A stretch of DNA of 64,000 bases from G965216255 sp965216255 (GCA_965216255.1 OZ244148.1:3100001-3164000); one strand, 5' to 3'. Counted from the first letter of the stretch, positions 1 through 9,374 are shown. Made by a program: numbers and translations. Notes: a model not told the origin generated them from the letters alone.

Positions 1-118
1 GCCCGCGCAACCCGAAACACCATGTCCACCATGGGGGCGGGTCGAATTGGGCGCTTCTTGATACAGTTGTGCCGCGAGCCGAGACGGCCTCGCTGAGGTT
101 GAATCAGATCCATAGCCC

Positions 119-1315
119 GTGCAATCCCTGCAGCAACACTTTTCCCGTCATATTGCCTGGACTAGCGATGCTCCGCTGGGACTTGTTGTCAAGAGGGCTC
201 GGGGGGCGTTTATCGAACTCGAAGACGGCCGCCGAATTATCGATCTTGTAAGCGGTATCGCCGTTTCCTCGCTTGGTCACGGACATCCGCGCGTAATTGA
301 AGCCGTGCGCGCGCAACTCGATTGCCATCTGCACGTGATGGTCTACGGGGAGTTTGTCCTGCGCCCGCAGGTTGAGTACGCCCAGCTTCTCTGCGCCCAA
401 CTGCCTGCATCGCTGCAGACGGTGTACTTCACCATGACCGGCACCGAGGCCAACGAAGGTGCACTCAAACTGGCCAAGAAGTTTACCGGTCGCAGGAAGC
501 TTGTAGCGTTTCACAACTCCTACCACGGAGACACGCACGGTGCTCTCAGCGTGACTGGCCGGAGCGTGTACAGGGAGCCGTTTCTGCCGCTCTTGCCCAA
601 TGTAGAATTTCTGCCGTTTAATGACGACGGCGCTCTTTCTCTGATTGACGCCAGTACGGCGTGTGTTATTACAGAGCCCATTCAGGGAGAAGGAGGCATG
701 CACGTGCCGTCGGATGCATGGATGCATGCGCTTAGACAGCGGTGCACGCATGTGGGAGCGTTGCTCATATTCGATGAGATACAGACGGGATTTGGGCGGA
801 CGGGGACCCTGTTTGCGTTCGAGCGCTTTGGAGTAATTCCGGATATCCTGACGCTGGCCAAAGCCATGGCCGGTGGCATGCCGCTAGGTGCCTTCGTCTC
901 AAGTCCGGAAATCCTCGATGTGCTGCGCCGCGATCCACCGCTGAGCCACGTGACAACGTTCGGCGGGCATCCGGTGTCTTGCGCTGCCGCCCACGCGACG
1001 CTAGAGGTGCTGCTTGATGAGGACCTCTCCTTGCGGGCCGGAACGATTGAAAGCCGCATGCGGCAAAAACTCCGTCATCCGCTTATTTCTGATTTGCGTG
1101 GCCGAGGAGCGATGCTCGGCATGGAACTGCCCGATGCTACCCGTACGCAGCAGGTGGTTCGGCGCTGCCTGGACCGTGGCTTGCTGCTTGGATGGACGCT
1201 ACATGCCGGAAACCTCGTACGTCTGGCGCCGCCACTCAACATTACCGAGGAAGTACTCGACGAGGCGCTAGATTTGCTGGTTGCATCGCTCGACGAGGTG
1301 GCAGCGAGGCCGTGA
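119..1315 (+). CDS. Class-III PLP-dependent aminotransferase
   Basis: A 398-residue fold-type I aminotransferase of the ArgD/GABA-aminotransferase family, likely cytosolic and acting on an omega-amino group or N-acetylornithine-like substrate; the substrate cannot be told from sequence. Visible family marks are the GTEAN cofactor-phosphate region at residues 108-112, the DE-I-TGFGRTG segment at 219-229 with the pyridine-contacting Asp219, and the Schiff-base lysine in TLAKAMAGG (Lys248). Length is normal and the frame is intact. The start used is GTG with no clear Shine-Dalgarno sequence, so the true start could differ by a few codons. It stands alone, followed by about 400 bases without a gene and then IS remnants, so context does not point to a pathway. 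Confidence 0.88.
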   Translation: MQSLQQHFSRHIAWTSDAPLGLVVKRARGAFIELEDGRRIIDLVSGIAVSSLGHGHPRVIEAVRAQLDCHLHVMVYGEFVLRPQVEYAQLLCAQLPASLQTVYFTMTGTEANEGALKLAKKFTGRRKLVAFHNSYHGDTHGALSVTGRSVYREPFLPLLPNVEFLPFNDDGALSLIDASTACVITEPIQGEGGMHVPSDAWMHALRQRCTHVGALLIFDEIQTGFGRTGTLFAFERFGVIPDILTLAKAMAGGMPLGAFVSSPEILDVLRRDPPLSHVTTFGGHPVSCAAAHATLEVLLDEDLSLRAGTIESRMRQKLRHPLISDLRGRGAMLGMELPDATRTQQVVRRCLDRGLLLGWTLHAGNLVRLAPPLNITEEVLDEALDLLVASLDEVAARP

Positions 1316-1716
1316 AGCGAGGCGATCAGAGCTCCAAGACGCCGCAATTGCGTGCTTTCTGCAGGTGAGGCTAGGAGTGCCGTTCACCCGGATGGTTGTG
1401 TAGACTAATGGCGATGTGCTAGCAGTAGCTATTTGCCGCTACGCCGCTTGGTCCACCCTCGCTTACCCGTCTGATGCGTGTTGGTTTGTTCTTCGGGTGC
1501 CCGGCTTTTTCCTCCATGTGTCCGACGGTCTACGGCTAATACGCATAGATGCACGGAAGGGGCGGAGTGTCCGGTTGTTTAGGTGCATTCCACGGGTAAT
1601 GAAGACCAAAGACTATTCTTGGCCCATGCAGGGCTTCGAAAGTCCCGTGCCGTAGCACAGGATTTGGTCTCGATATATCTCACCATGGAGGCTCCCATGA
1701 ATAATGGACAGCACAA
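1316..1716. other. Intergenic stretch, nothing recognised
   Basis: About 400 bases between the aminotransferase and the IS4 remnant. Only short open frames without family resemblance are present, and I see no tRNA, strong hairpin with T-tract or inverted repeat. Confidence 0.5.
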
Positions 1717-2528
1717 TTACTGTGCGATGCCCACTTCGTATCCCAATGTGGTCAGACTCCGTCGGTCAATGCCTCGCCACATGATCTGGAAGCCGGCAGG
1801 GCCATCCCGGCTGCGGTTCTGGTAGCCGCCCAGCACGGCCACCAGCAGGATAGCCTCCTGCAGCGTCCGGGGCCGTGGCAGCCGCACCCGCACCCGGGCG
1901 GCGTAGCCAGACAAAAAGCGCAGCTCCATCTCCGTAAAAAAGACCTCCGCGTCCAACTCCGGCACCGTACGCCCCAGCAGCGTCAACACCATGATGCGCC
2001 AGGCAATCACGCAGTAGATCGCTACTGCCTGCTCCAGACGCAGCGCCATGCTCTCCACCTTGCAGCCACTCTTCAGTACCCGGAAGAAGTCCTCGATGCG
2101 CCACCTTTTGGTATAGGTGTCCAGCATCTGTACGGCGTCTGCTGCCGTGTGCAGCTCCATGCTCGTAAGCAGATACCACTCCACGGGCTTCTGGCCCGGC
2201 GGCGGAGCCGTCTCGCGGACATGGACCCCTATATGGTCACCGGATCCATATCCGTTTGGGTAGCCCGTAGCTCCAGACGCTGCAAACGGACCTCGGCATG
2301 CGCCATGCGGTAGCTGCGCCCCACGCGCGCTTTCTTGCGAGACGACTTCGGGCGCGCTGTCACGCTCTGGATCTCTATCTGCAGAGCGCAGTCCACAGGA
2401 GCGCTGCGAAGCGTCGCATACAACTTCCGGCCCTTGGCCAAGACTCGATCCTGGCGCACACGCACCAGCATCTCGACCTGGCCCTGCCTGCGCTGCGCGT
2501 CTATCTTGTTCCGGGTGAGGGATCGCAA
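1717..2528 (-). pseudogene. IS4-family (Tn5-like) transposase remnant, frameshifted
   Basis: Two frames together make the catalytic part of an IS4-family DDE transposase. The upstream half (about 2229-2528) reads LVRVRQDR and then a beta-strand-rich stretch. The downstream half (about 1717-2235) reads WYLLTS, then RWRIEDFF with a KSGCKVE segment, where the E of the Y-(2)-R-(3)-E-(6)-K signature is expected, and closes with GGYQNRSRDGPAG and WRGIDR, typical of the Tn5 subgroup C-terminus. The halves are in different frames, so one indel near 2230 has killed the gene. The true N-terminus is missing: immediately upstream the sequence switches to an unrelated transposase type. Inactive element, confident at the family level. 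Confidence 0.8.
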
Positions 2529-2690
2529 TACAGATGCTGCAGACCACGCAGCACGGCGGGGACATCATCCCTTGACTTGGATTTGAACTGGATCTGGTCG
2601 ATGGGTACTTGCCCGAGTTCAAACTGTGATTTGCGAACTGCGCGCATGGCGAAGAAGCGTCGAATGTTGGGGTGAAAGCGGTCAAACCGG
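2525..2690 (-). pseudogene. ISNCY-type transposase N-terminal fragment
   Basis: Reading a different minus-strand frame from the IS4 remnant gives about 50 residues with a phenylalanine-rich start, then GQVPIDQIQF, SRDDVPAVLRGLQ and LYC. This matches the N-terminal layout of the intact ISNCY transposase near 59 kb (PIGEIAI, RDDMSAVLKGLQ, VYC) but at clearly lower identity, so it derives from a different ISNCY-type element. The similarity stops at the LYC codons, where IS4 sequence begins, making a recombination or insertion scar. No start, no catalytic domain and no function expected. Confidence 0.65.
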
Positions 2691-2735
2691 GGTGATCACG
2701 GCCATAATTTCGGAAAAAGGCAAGACATTTGCAGG

Positions 2736-2759
2736 GCCCATTTAACAACGAAGTGCAAC
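2736..2759 (+). repeat. IS30 left inverted repeat
   Basis: Imperfect partner of 4114-4138. The inner eleven bases CGAAGTGCAAC match exactly and the outer part matches at most positions. An additional 6-bp stem, cgcgct/agcgcg, lies just inside, near 2774-2789. Confidence 0.75.
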
Positions 2760-2867
2760 ACTTGATTTGGATGACAGCGCGCTAGCAAGCGCGTATTCAT
2801 CACGCTGATTACATGTGAGCGAGATGATGCCGGTACGCTCCGTTAAGACATCATTGGAGGGTATCAA

Positions 2868-3857
2868 ATGGCGACGGGCTATCATCATCTTTCCTATGAG
2901 GAAAGGTGCCAGATTCACGCATTGAGGAAGCGAGCTGATTCGCTGCGCGAGATTGCGCGACAGTTGGGTCGCTCGCCATCGACGATCAGCCGGGAGTTGC
3001 ATCGCAACAGCGGAGGTAGGGGCTACCGGTATCAACAGGCTACCCGCTTGGCCAGCGGGCGGCGGAGGAAGGCATCGTTGCGTCCACGGAAGATGACTGA
3101 AGCGATGTGGTCTCTTGTGCGTGAGAAGCTCGCCCTGCACTGGAGTCCAGAGCAGGTCTCGGGTCGACTTCGTCGTGATGGTGTCGTTTCGGTAAGCACC
3201 ACATGGATTTACAGGCATAGCTGGGCGGACCGAGCGGCTGGCGGATCGTTGTACAAGCTGCTGCGTCGCCGTGGTAAGCGGTACAACAGGCGTAACAAGA
3301 GCAGTGCTGGGCGCGGCCTGATACCGCACCGTGTAGACATCAGCGAACGTGATCCCATTGTAGAGCAGAAGACGCGGATAGGCGACTGGGAGGTTGATAC
3401 GATCATCGGGGCGAAACAACAGGGAGCACTGGTATCCATGGTCGATCGCGCCTCGAAATTCACGTTTCTTGAGCACGTTGCGTCAAAGGTTGCGATCGGG
3501 GTCCGCCATGCGATCATAGGTTGTCTCAGTCCGGTAAAGGACCGGGTACTTACTATCACGGCGGACAATGGCAAGGAGTTCGCTCATCATCGGCAGATCG
3601 CCAGCGCGCTTTCCGCATCGTTTTACTTTGCGAGGCCATACCACTCCTGGGAGCGTGGTCTGAACGAGCACACCAACGGCCTGGTGCGAGAGTACTTCCC
3701 GAAGGCAACCGACTTTCACACGGTTGAACCGGCAGCGGTGAGGCGGGTGCAAGCGCAATTGAACAACCGTCCGCGCCGATGCTTGGCCTACCGCACGCCG
3801 GCGGAGGTTTTCCTTCCTGCACTAGAGGGCGTGGCAGCCTCCGCGTCCATGGTCTGA
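2868..3857 (+). CDS. IS30-family transposase
   Basis: A 329-residue full-length IS30-family DDE transposase that cuts and joins the element ends. The N-terminal helix-turn-helix is visible as LSYEERCQIHAL followed by LREIARQLGRSPSTISREL (residues about 8-45). The integrase-like catalytic core starts at GDWEVDTIIG (first Asp), continues at ITADNGKEF (second Asp) and ends in a region with the family's NGLVREYFPK and LNNRPR segments around the catalytic Glu. All blocks are in one frame with no stops, so it could be active. The ATG is preceded by GGAGGG, a good ribosome-binding site, about seven bases upstream. It is the only coding gene of the element. Confidence 0.95.
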   Translation: MATGYHHLSYEERCQIHALRKRADSLREIARQLGRSPSTISRELHRNSGGRGYRYQQATRLASGRRRKASLRPRKMTEAMWSLVREKLALHWSPEQVSGRLRRDGVVSVSTTWIYRHSWADRAAGGSLYKLLRRRGKRYNRRNKSSAGRGLIPHRVDISERDPIVEQKTRIGDWEVDTIIGAKQQGALVSMVDRASKFTFLEHVASKVAIGVRHAIIGCLSPVKDRVLTITADNGKEFAHHRQIASALSASFYFARPYHSWERGLNEHTNGLVREYFPKATDFHTVEPAAVRRVQAQLNNRPRRCLAYRTPAEVFLPALEGVAASASMV

Positions 3858-4005
3858 GTCGGGTCGTCGCCAGAAAGACCCATAGACCATTGTACCATGT
3901 TCGGGTGACATCATGCGTGCCTACACGCAGGGGAAGAGCCATGCTCGCCCGTCGGCATTGGCTGCCTCAAAGGTCAAGGAGCGCGAATTTCTTCGGCCAG
4001 CAAGC

Positions 4006-4054
4006 AGCTTCTTCTCCGGTCGGGCTCCGCCCTCCCTCCGAAGAAGCTCGTTTT
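4006..4054 (+). terminator. Hairpin with T-run downstream of IS30 transposase
   Basis: Nine-base arms agcttcttc (4006-4014) and gaagaagct (4040-4048) enclose a GC-rich loop and are followed by cgtttt. Position about 150 bases after the transposase stop and inside the element suggests a transcription terminator; the loop is long and the T-run short, so efficiency is uncertain. Confidence 0.4.
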
Positions 4055-4105
4055 CCGCGTTGCCTGTGCTATCTTCTGTCTCTACTCAGGGGCATACTAC
4101 CTTGT

Positions 4106-4783
4106 CTACAGTTGTTGCACTTCGGACTTTAATTGGCGGGTCTTGCTGAAGGGCGGGTCATTCTCGTAGTTGTAGAGAATGACTTCCCATGCCAGGTGGA
4201 AGGCATACGTGTCGCCCACCTCTTCGGGCACGATGACGAGCTCGTCCTTTACGTCTGCCTGCAGATTGGGGGCGATGGTGTTCCCCCGGGCAGCGGCAAT
4301 GGTGGCGGAGCTGCCCAGGCTGGGTGAAGCATCCACCTCCAGCTTCGGAAACCCCGTCGCCCCGGCGGCAATGAGCGCTCCGCCGCGCGTGACAGTTAGG
4401 CCAATTTCGGCACCCAGGACGCGGTAGCCGCCGTGCAGCTGCGGGTAACTGACGAACCACCACTCGCTATCACCCGTAATGCGCGGCGCGCCCAACTGCT
4501 TCGGATCCAGGCCAAACACATTCTTGTGAGCCTCCACAAAGGCGTCCGCCGCCGTGTGCACAGAGGCTTCCGATAACAGATACAGGGATGCGCCCAGCGT
4601 AAAGTCCAGGGAATCCGGGTCGATGATCCAGCTGGGCACGCCGGTTATTTCATTGACGTAGGCGGCGAACTGCTTGCCGCCGTGCTCCAGGAGCTGCGGG
4701 TCTCCGCTCATGATGGCCCGCCGGCAGGCCCAGCAAGGTAGCGGCCGCAACGCTTCAATGACTCTGGGGTCTTCCGCATCCAC
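4106..4783 (-). pseudogene. Truncated, chimeric copy of the M4-type protease propeptide
   Basis: A 225-codon open frame in which bases 4139-4701 duplicate bases 8679-9241 of the intact protease gene (563 bp with about six substitutions). The shared part encodes the FTP-like propeptide (LLEHGGKQF through NDPPFSKT). Downstream the frame runs into the IS30 end and picks up about ten foreign residues before stopping. Upstream of 4701 the normal signal peptide is replaced by an unrelated stretch starting near a GTG at 4783, without an export signal. It has no catalytic domain and is best read as a relic of duplication plus IS30 insertion. Most substitutions would be silent or conservative, so the copy is young. 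Confidence 0.8.
4114..4138 (-). repeat. IS30 right inverted repeat
   Basis: Imperfect complement of 2736-2759. The last base coincides with the point where similarity between the truncated protease copy and the intact protease gene begins, which fixes the element edge. Confidence 0.75.
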
Positions 4784-4924
4784 GAATAAGCCACTTGCCT
4801 GCGAATCTCCTCTCCACAGATCAGATGTACTTCACCGGACGGATACACAAGCTGCGCCATTGTCCAGGACCTGGATGCAGTACTCGAGGCTCCCCGTAAA
4901 GGGCCACTTTCAGGACGACACCCT

Positions 4925-6709
4925 TTATCTGACCAGCAGCGTACTGCCGACACGTGTCTGGCCAAGCGCCGTCAGGCGGTAGTAGTACAATCCCGAAGGA
5001 TGTGTCGTGCCGTCAAAACGCACCAGGTGCTCGCCCCCGGAAAAGTGGCGGCCCCCTAGCTCGTCCACCATGCGCCCGGTGATATCGTATACGCGTATCC
5101 GCACCGCGGCCGGTAACGGAAGTCTGAAACCAATGTCCGTACCGTCCGCAAACGGATTGGGGTAATTCGGATGCAGTATCACGGCTTCCGGATCAGCAGC
5201 GTCCACCTGCTCTGTCACCCCCTCAATCAGTCCAGACGAGCCGTAATTGGCGATGAAGGCGTCGATATAGCCCTCTGCATAGAGCGTATCCGTGCCCAGG
5301 CTGGCACTCCCTCCAAAATGGCCACCTACCAACAACTCCCCCGATACATTCACGGCAATGGCAGTCACCTCCTGATGGCCGGATCCAGACACATGCACGA
5401 CCCTGACTAAATTGCCCCCGAGATCGTATTCCGCAACGAAGCCGTCACTGAAATTGTCAGGAGAAAACAACTCAAAGTCATCCGTCAAAAGAGGCGCATT
5501 CTCAAATGTGCCGGCAATGTATACCCTGCCGGTCCGGTGTATGGCAAAGTCACTAATCCTTACCCCCCAATATCTGCCGCCCTGGAACAATGGCTGTCTT
5601 GACAAGAAGGCCCCGTCAAGCGCAAACCTGGCCATCTCCACGCGTGATGCTCCGCCTCCGAGCACATTTCGAAGCAATACCAGTGTGCGCGGATTGCCCA
5701 GCAAATCTTCAGTTACCCGCAGGAACATGGGGCTTCTCGCGGGCGCGTAATTAGCAAGAGGAAGCACCCACCGTGTGTCACCGCCGCTATTGAGAGACAC
5801 CAGCACATTCTCATCCTTCCCAAGTGTCACCGTATCCGTTCCTGCTACTACAAACTGTGCTCCGGCACGGAAGGATCCGTGAAGGTACACGTTGCCATTG
5901 GCATCCACGTCGAAAGCCGCCTTTACCAATCCACCCCAACCTAAGTAGCCATGTCCACCAACTACGCGGGCCCAGACCAAATTCCCGGCCACCGTATACT
6001 TGGCCACAAACACATTCGAATCATAGCGTCGACGGGGAGGAAGAGCCTGAGACCCCGCAAAAAGTGTGTCGCTGAATACACCCGTTACATACACGTTGCC
6101 GACGGCGTCCACATCTAGTCCCTGAATATAACCGGGCCAGATTGAGTGCTGGGAGTTCTTAGGGGAGCCGATCGTTCTTGACCAAACCAGATCACCGTCA
6201 GGATCAGACTGGGCCAGCGACACGCCACCGGAACTGAACCGAACGCCATCTTCCAAGAAAGGTAATCCCGTGACACCTATGGGACCCTCGTAACCGGCGA
6301 CAACGGCCGTACCGATTATGAGCTCCCGACTCTCAGTCGGGAACGCATCCGCGTGTACTGCGCGAAGCCAATCTGCATTCCCATGCCCATTGATGCGAGC
6401 AATGTATCCCATGTACGGATACCGATCCAAGGCCACACCATAGTCAGATGAGGTGCCACGAATCACAATGGAATCAGCAGCCCCCCCTAAAGCAAACCCT
6501 ACAGCATAGATGTTTCCTTGGTCCTCTACATCCAAATCAACCAACCTGAATGAAGCGAATGATGACAACCTTACTGACCATACCTGTGCCTCGGCATCCT
6601 GCCTGGCGAACACGATACAACCGACCAGCAGCGCGCCATGGAGTGCATAGCGGCCTAGCGACGATAGCACATTGCATGCACATGAATAACTACAGCTTAC
6701 AGCGTGCAT
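4925..6709 (-). CDS. Secreted SBBP/beta-propeller protein with T9SS sorting domain
   Basis: 594 residues. An N-terminal hydrophobic segment ending in EAQ predicts Sec export. The body holds repeated blade-like segments of the SBBP type, with recurring DxxGNxYVTG-like motifs (DDQGNIY, DAVGNVYVTG, DANGNVYLHG, GRVYIAG), as in seven-bladed propellers built from delayed repeats. The last 80 or so residues start with HPNYPNPF, pass through VYDITGRMV and end with GLYYYRLT, the type A Por secretion signal, so the protein is probably passed across the outer membrane by T9SS and surface-anchored or released. The ATG has a GGAG site five bases upstream in nearly the same leader as the adjacent protease gene, 10 bases away. 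No enzymatic residues are recognised; a role in binding is inference. Confidence 0.85.
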   Translation of the reverse strand: MHAVSCSYSCACNVLSSLGRYALHGALLVGCIVFARQDAEAQVWSVRLSSFASFRLVDLDVEDQGNIYAVGFALGGAADSIVIRGTSSDYGVALDRYPYMGYIARINGHGNADWLRAVHADAFPTESRELIIGTAVVAGYEGPIGVTGLPFLEDGVRFSSGGVSLAQSDPDGDLVWSRTIGSPKNSQHSIWPGYIQGLDVDAVGNVYVTGVFSDTLFAGSQALPPRRRYDSNVFVAKYTVAGNLVWARVVGGHGYLGWGGLVKAAFDVDANGNVYLHGSFRAGAQFVVAGTDTVTLGKDENVLVSLNSGGDTRWVLPLANYAPARSPMFLRVTEDLLGNPRTLVLLRNVLGGGASRVEMARFALDGAFLSRQPLFQGGRYWGVRISDFAIHRTGRVYIAGTFENAPLLTDDFELFSPDNFSDGFVAEYDLGGNLVRVVHVSGSGHQEVTAIAVNVSGELLVGGHFGGSASLGTDTLYAEGYIDAFIANYGSSGLIEGVTEQVDAADPEAVILHPNYPNPFADGTDIGFRLPLPAAVRIRVYDITGRMVDELGGRHFSGGEHLVRFDGTTHPSGLYYYRLTALGQTRVGSTLLVR

Positions 6710-6719
6710 CGGCTCTCCG

Positions 6720-9374
6720 TCACTTGATGAGTTGCACGGTCGTGCTCAGATGTTGATGTCCCACGTCAAGGCGTAGAAGATATGTGCCACTAGAGAGGTT
6801 CCTGCCGTCGAGGTTTACCTCATACTGGCCGGATGGCCTGACTTCGTCAACAAGTGTCACTACCAGGCGCCCCAACAAATCATACACATGAAGACGCACA
6901 TGCGCCTCTTCCCGAACGCTGTAGCGCACGGCCGCGGTCGGATTGAACGGATTCGGATATGCCTTCAACAACCCGCTATACAAACGAGTCGAGTCCGATG
7001 GCGTTTCCGAGGCCACGTCGGCGCCATCGGCGTCGTAGCGCATCGGCCGCGGTCCGGTGACATCGAGGCAAGTGTTAAGATCCAGGACCCCCTCTGCCGA
7101 ATAGGTCCTTATGGTATCCACCTTTGTGTATCCGTACTGACTAGTTGTCATGTCCTGCATTGCGTATGCCTTGTAGGCTGCTACCCTGTAATAGTAATAC
7201 CCCGTGTTCCCGCCCTGACACTCGAAGCTTGTATCCACGTGCTCTGTTTCATTGCTTCCCAGCCGCTCAAGCACCGCCCAATCCCCCCCCTTCAAGCTGC
7301 TTTCCACCAGGTAGCCGTCTTCCAGGAAAGATTGATCCGTCCACCTGATTTGCGGGTTCCTGCTATCCGTCAGGCTGATGCTTGGCCAACCAGGCATGAG
7401 AGGACCGCCTATCTTTCGATCGACAAACTTCTCCTCAATCACAGCGGCATTGGCTCCGTTATCCACCCTGTGGTAGCGGTCTCTGAGTTCCTCGAAGTTA
7501 TTTATTTCAGGCCCCATATTCATCGCTGTAAATAATAACCGGCTCGCTTCACCGCCGAGACGTTGACGAATTCTCCAAATGGCGCCGGAAATAATTTTCC
7601 CGGGTCGGTGCCACCTTCTGTTTTTAGGTATCGAATCCGACTCTTTACCGCAATCCGACTCGACATCGCTGAAATAATCCATCGTGCACGTGTTGTACAC
7701 AAACCTCGTCGTGGCACTAGATGATCGTACCCATTCCAAGCGATCATTGTTGCCCGCGAGTGGCCCGCCCATTTGTTCATGATCCGTATGATCGGTAGTA
7801 AAATAATCGGAGAATCCTTCGCCCATAGCATATTTCATGGAGTCCTTCTTGTGACCCAAGCCAGCTAATTTGTAAAGCACGTTGTGCGTATATTCGTGCA
7901 TGGCGGCATCGCTCGACATAGCGTGCATGCCGCCCAAAAACATTTTGTTAAGACCTGAAAAAGTACTAGCTTCTTTCTCCGCGCTAATTGTTATCTCAAA
8001 CATCGCGGTGTTCAGGCCAGTAAAGGAAAACGTATCCATGAAATATTTGTGCATCCTCCGAACCTGATAAGCACCGTTGAGGGCGTAGGAGGTCATTTCG
8101 CCGTCACCACCATCGCCCCATCCCCAGTCGTAGTCGAGCCTTGCAGCTCCGTTCACGTTTACGGTAAAGCTCTTTTCCTTTTGGCACTCCTTGGGTCCAA
8201 CCGTGACTATGGCTCGGTCGTTCGCAATTTCAAACGTGACCTCATAGGATCCGGCCTCTGACACGGACACGCTGTACGTCCCGTCCTCGCCGGCATATCC
8301 GGTGCAGACAAGGCCGCCTTCACTATTCTTCACGCTGAATTTCGCCCCGCTGAAGGGCTTATCTTCGAAGCGGAAAAACCCGTGAGTCGGATCGTTCGGC
8401 GACTCGTAATAATTGAGTCTGATCGTTCCGCTGATGCTGTGGGCAGCACCGGTACCGGAGGAACAATCGATGGGAAGCAGTTCGGTCTTGTTCTTTTCCT
8501 TGACCCTTACCGATATTCCTGACGGCATTCCATCCCATGCTGGTACGACCTGTGACCGCGTGCCGGCATCATTGGTCCGGGCGCTGTCGGCGGCAGCGTG
8601 CCTTCTCGACCCACCACCGCTTTCCAGGATATTACTGTATTCGTGCAGGATCTTTCCCGTGTGTGCATCCACAATAAAGGTCTTGCTGAAGGGCGGGTCA
8701 TTCTCGTAGTTGTAGAGAATGACTTCCCATGCCAGGTGGAAGGCATACGTGTCGCCCACCTCTTCGGGCACGATGACGAGCTCGTCCTTTACGTCTGCCT
8801 GCAGATTGGGGGCGATGGTGTTCCCCCGGGCAGCGGCAATGGCGGCGGAGCTGCCCAGGCTGGGTGAGGCATCCACCTCCAGCTTCGGAAACCCCGTCGC
8901 CCCGGCGGCAATGAGCGCTCCGCCGCGCGTGACAGTTAGGCCAATCTCGGCACCCAGGACGCGGTAGCCGCCGTGCAACTGCGGGTAACTGACGAACCAC
9001 CACTCGCTATCACCCGTAATGCGCGGCGCGCCCAACTGCTTCGGATCCAGGCCAAACACATTCTTGTGAGCCTCCACAAAGGCGTCCGCCGCCGTGTGCA
9101 CAGAGGCTTCCGATGACAGATACAGGGATGCGCCCAGCGTAAAGTCCAGGGAATCCGGGTCGATGATCCAGCTGGGCACACCGGTTATTTCATTGACGTA
9201 GGCGGCGAACTGCTTGCCGCCGTGCTCCAGGAGCTGCGGGTAGCGGATCTCCTGCTGCGCCAGGGCAGGCTGCGCTCCCAAGAGCAGCAGCAGGCTCCAG
9301 AGCGCCGGCTGCCTACGCAGCCCAAGAGTCCGCAGTGCTTTGGCAATCCGTTCGAAAACATCAAATACTAACAT
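6720..9374 (-). CDS. Secreted thermolysin-like zinc metalloprotease with T9SS sorting domain
   Basis: 884 residues. Order: signal peptide (residues 1-40, ending in AQ); FTP/PepSY-like inhibitory propeptide (about 45-225); a region with carboxypeptidase-regulatory-like beta sandwich sequence (about 300-390); the gluzincin catalytic domain with HEYTH (His493, Glu494, His497) and GEGFSDY giving the third ligand Glu519; a fibronectin-like segment; and a C-terminal type A T9SS domain starting at AYPNPFNP and ending STTVQLIK. This fits an M4/M36-like extracellular protease. The catalytic half is visibly AT-richer than the propeptide, hinting at mosaic origin. The propeptide exists in a second, truncated copy at 4139-4701. 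ATG preceded by GGAGAGCC. Active-site residues are intact, so activity is expected. Confidence 0.9.
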   Translation of the reverse strand: MLVFDVFERIAKALRTLGLRRQPALWSLLLLLGAQPALAQQEIRYPQLLEHGGKQFAAYVNEITGVPSWIIDPDSLDFTLGASLYLSSEASVHTAADAFVEAHKNVFGLDPKQLGAPRITGDSEWWFVSYPQLHGGYRVLGAEIGLTVTRGGALIAAGATGFPKLEVDASPSLGSSAAIAAARGNTIAPNLQADVKDELVIVPEEVGDTYAFHLAWEVILYNYENDPPFSKTFIVDAHTGKILHEYSNILESGGGSRRHAAADSARTNDAGTRSQVVPAWDGMPSGISVRVKEKNKTELLPIDCSSGTGAAHSISGTIRLNYYESPNDPTHGFFRFEDKPFSGAKFSVKNSEGGLVCTGYAGEDGTYSVSVSEAGSYEVTFEIANDRAIVTVGPKECQKEKSFTVNVNGAARLDYDWGWGDGGDGEMTSYALNGAYQVRRMHKYFMDTFSFTGLNTAMFEITISAEKEASTFSGLNKMFLGGMHAMSSDAAMHEYTHNVLYKLAGLGHKKDSMKYAMGEGFSDYFTTDHTDHEQMGGPLAGNNDRLEWVRSSSATTRFVYNTCTMDYFSDVESDCGKESDSIPKNRRWHRPGKIISGAIWRIRQRLGGEASRLLFTAMNMGPEINNFEELRDRYHRVDNGANAAVIEEKFVDRKIGGPLMPGWPSISLTDSRNPQIRWTDQSFLEDGYLVESSLKGGDWAVLERLGSNETEHVDTSFECQGGNTGYYYYRVAAYKAYAMQDMTTSQYGYTKVDTIRTYSAEGVLDLNTCLDVTGPRPMRYDADGADVASETPSDSTRLYSGLLKAYPNPFNPTAAVRYSVREEAHVRLHVYDLLGRLVVTLVDEVRPSGQYEVNLDGRNLSSGTYLLRLDVGHQHLSTTVQLIK

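Larger units (their letters stand above)
2736..4138 (+). mobile_element. Complete IS30-family insertion sequence
   Basis: An approximately 1.4-kb element bounded by imperfect inverted repeats sharing the core CGAAGTGCAAC (left at 2749-2759, right as its complement near 4114-4124). It carries one intact transposase gene on the plus strand. The right boundary is fixed independently: the truncated protease duplicate that starts at 4139 matches the intact protease gene up to exactly this base. The left end is inferred by symmetry and is accurate to one or two bases. Its short target duplication (2-3 bp in this family) cannot be called because the two flanks come from different parents. Confidence 0.8.

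Noticed and set aside
69..251. Short frame before and inside the aminotransferase gene
   Set aside because: Lies largely within the well-supported aminotransferase in a different frame.
2742..3476. Minus-strand 244-codon frame across the IS30 transposase
   Set aside because: Shadow of the IS30 gene; no motif of its own.
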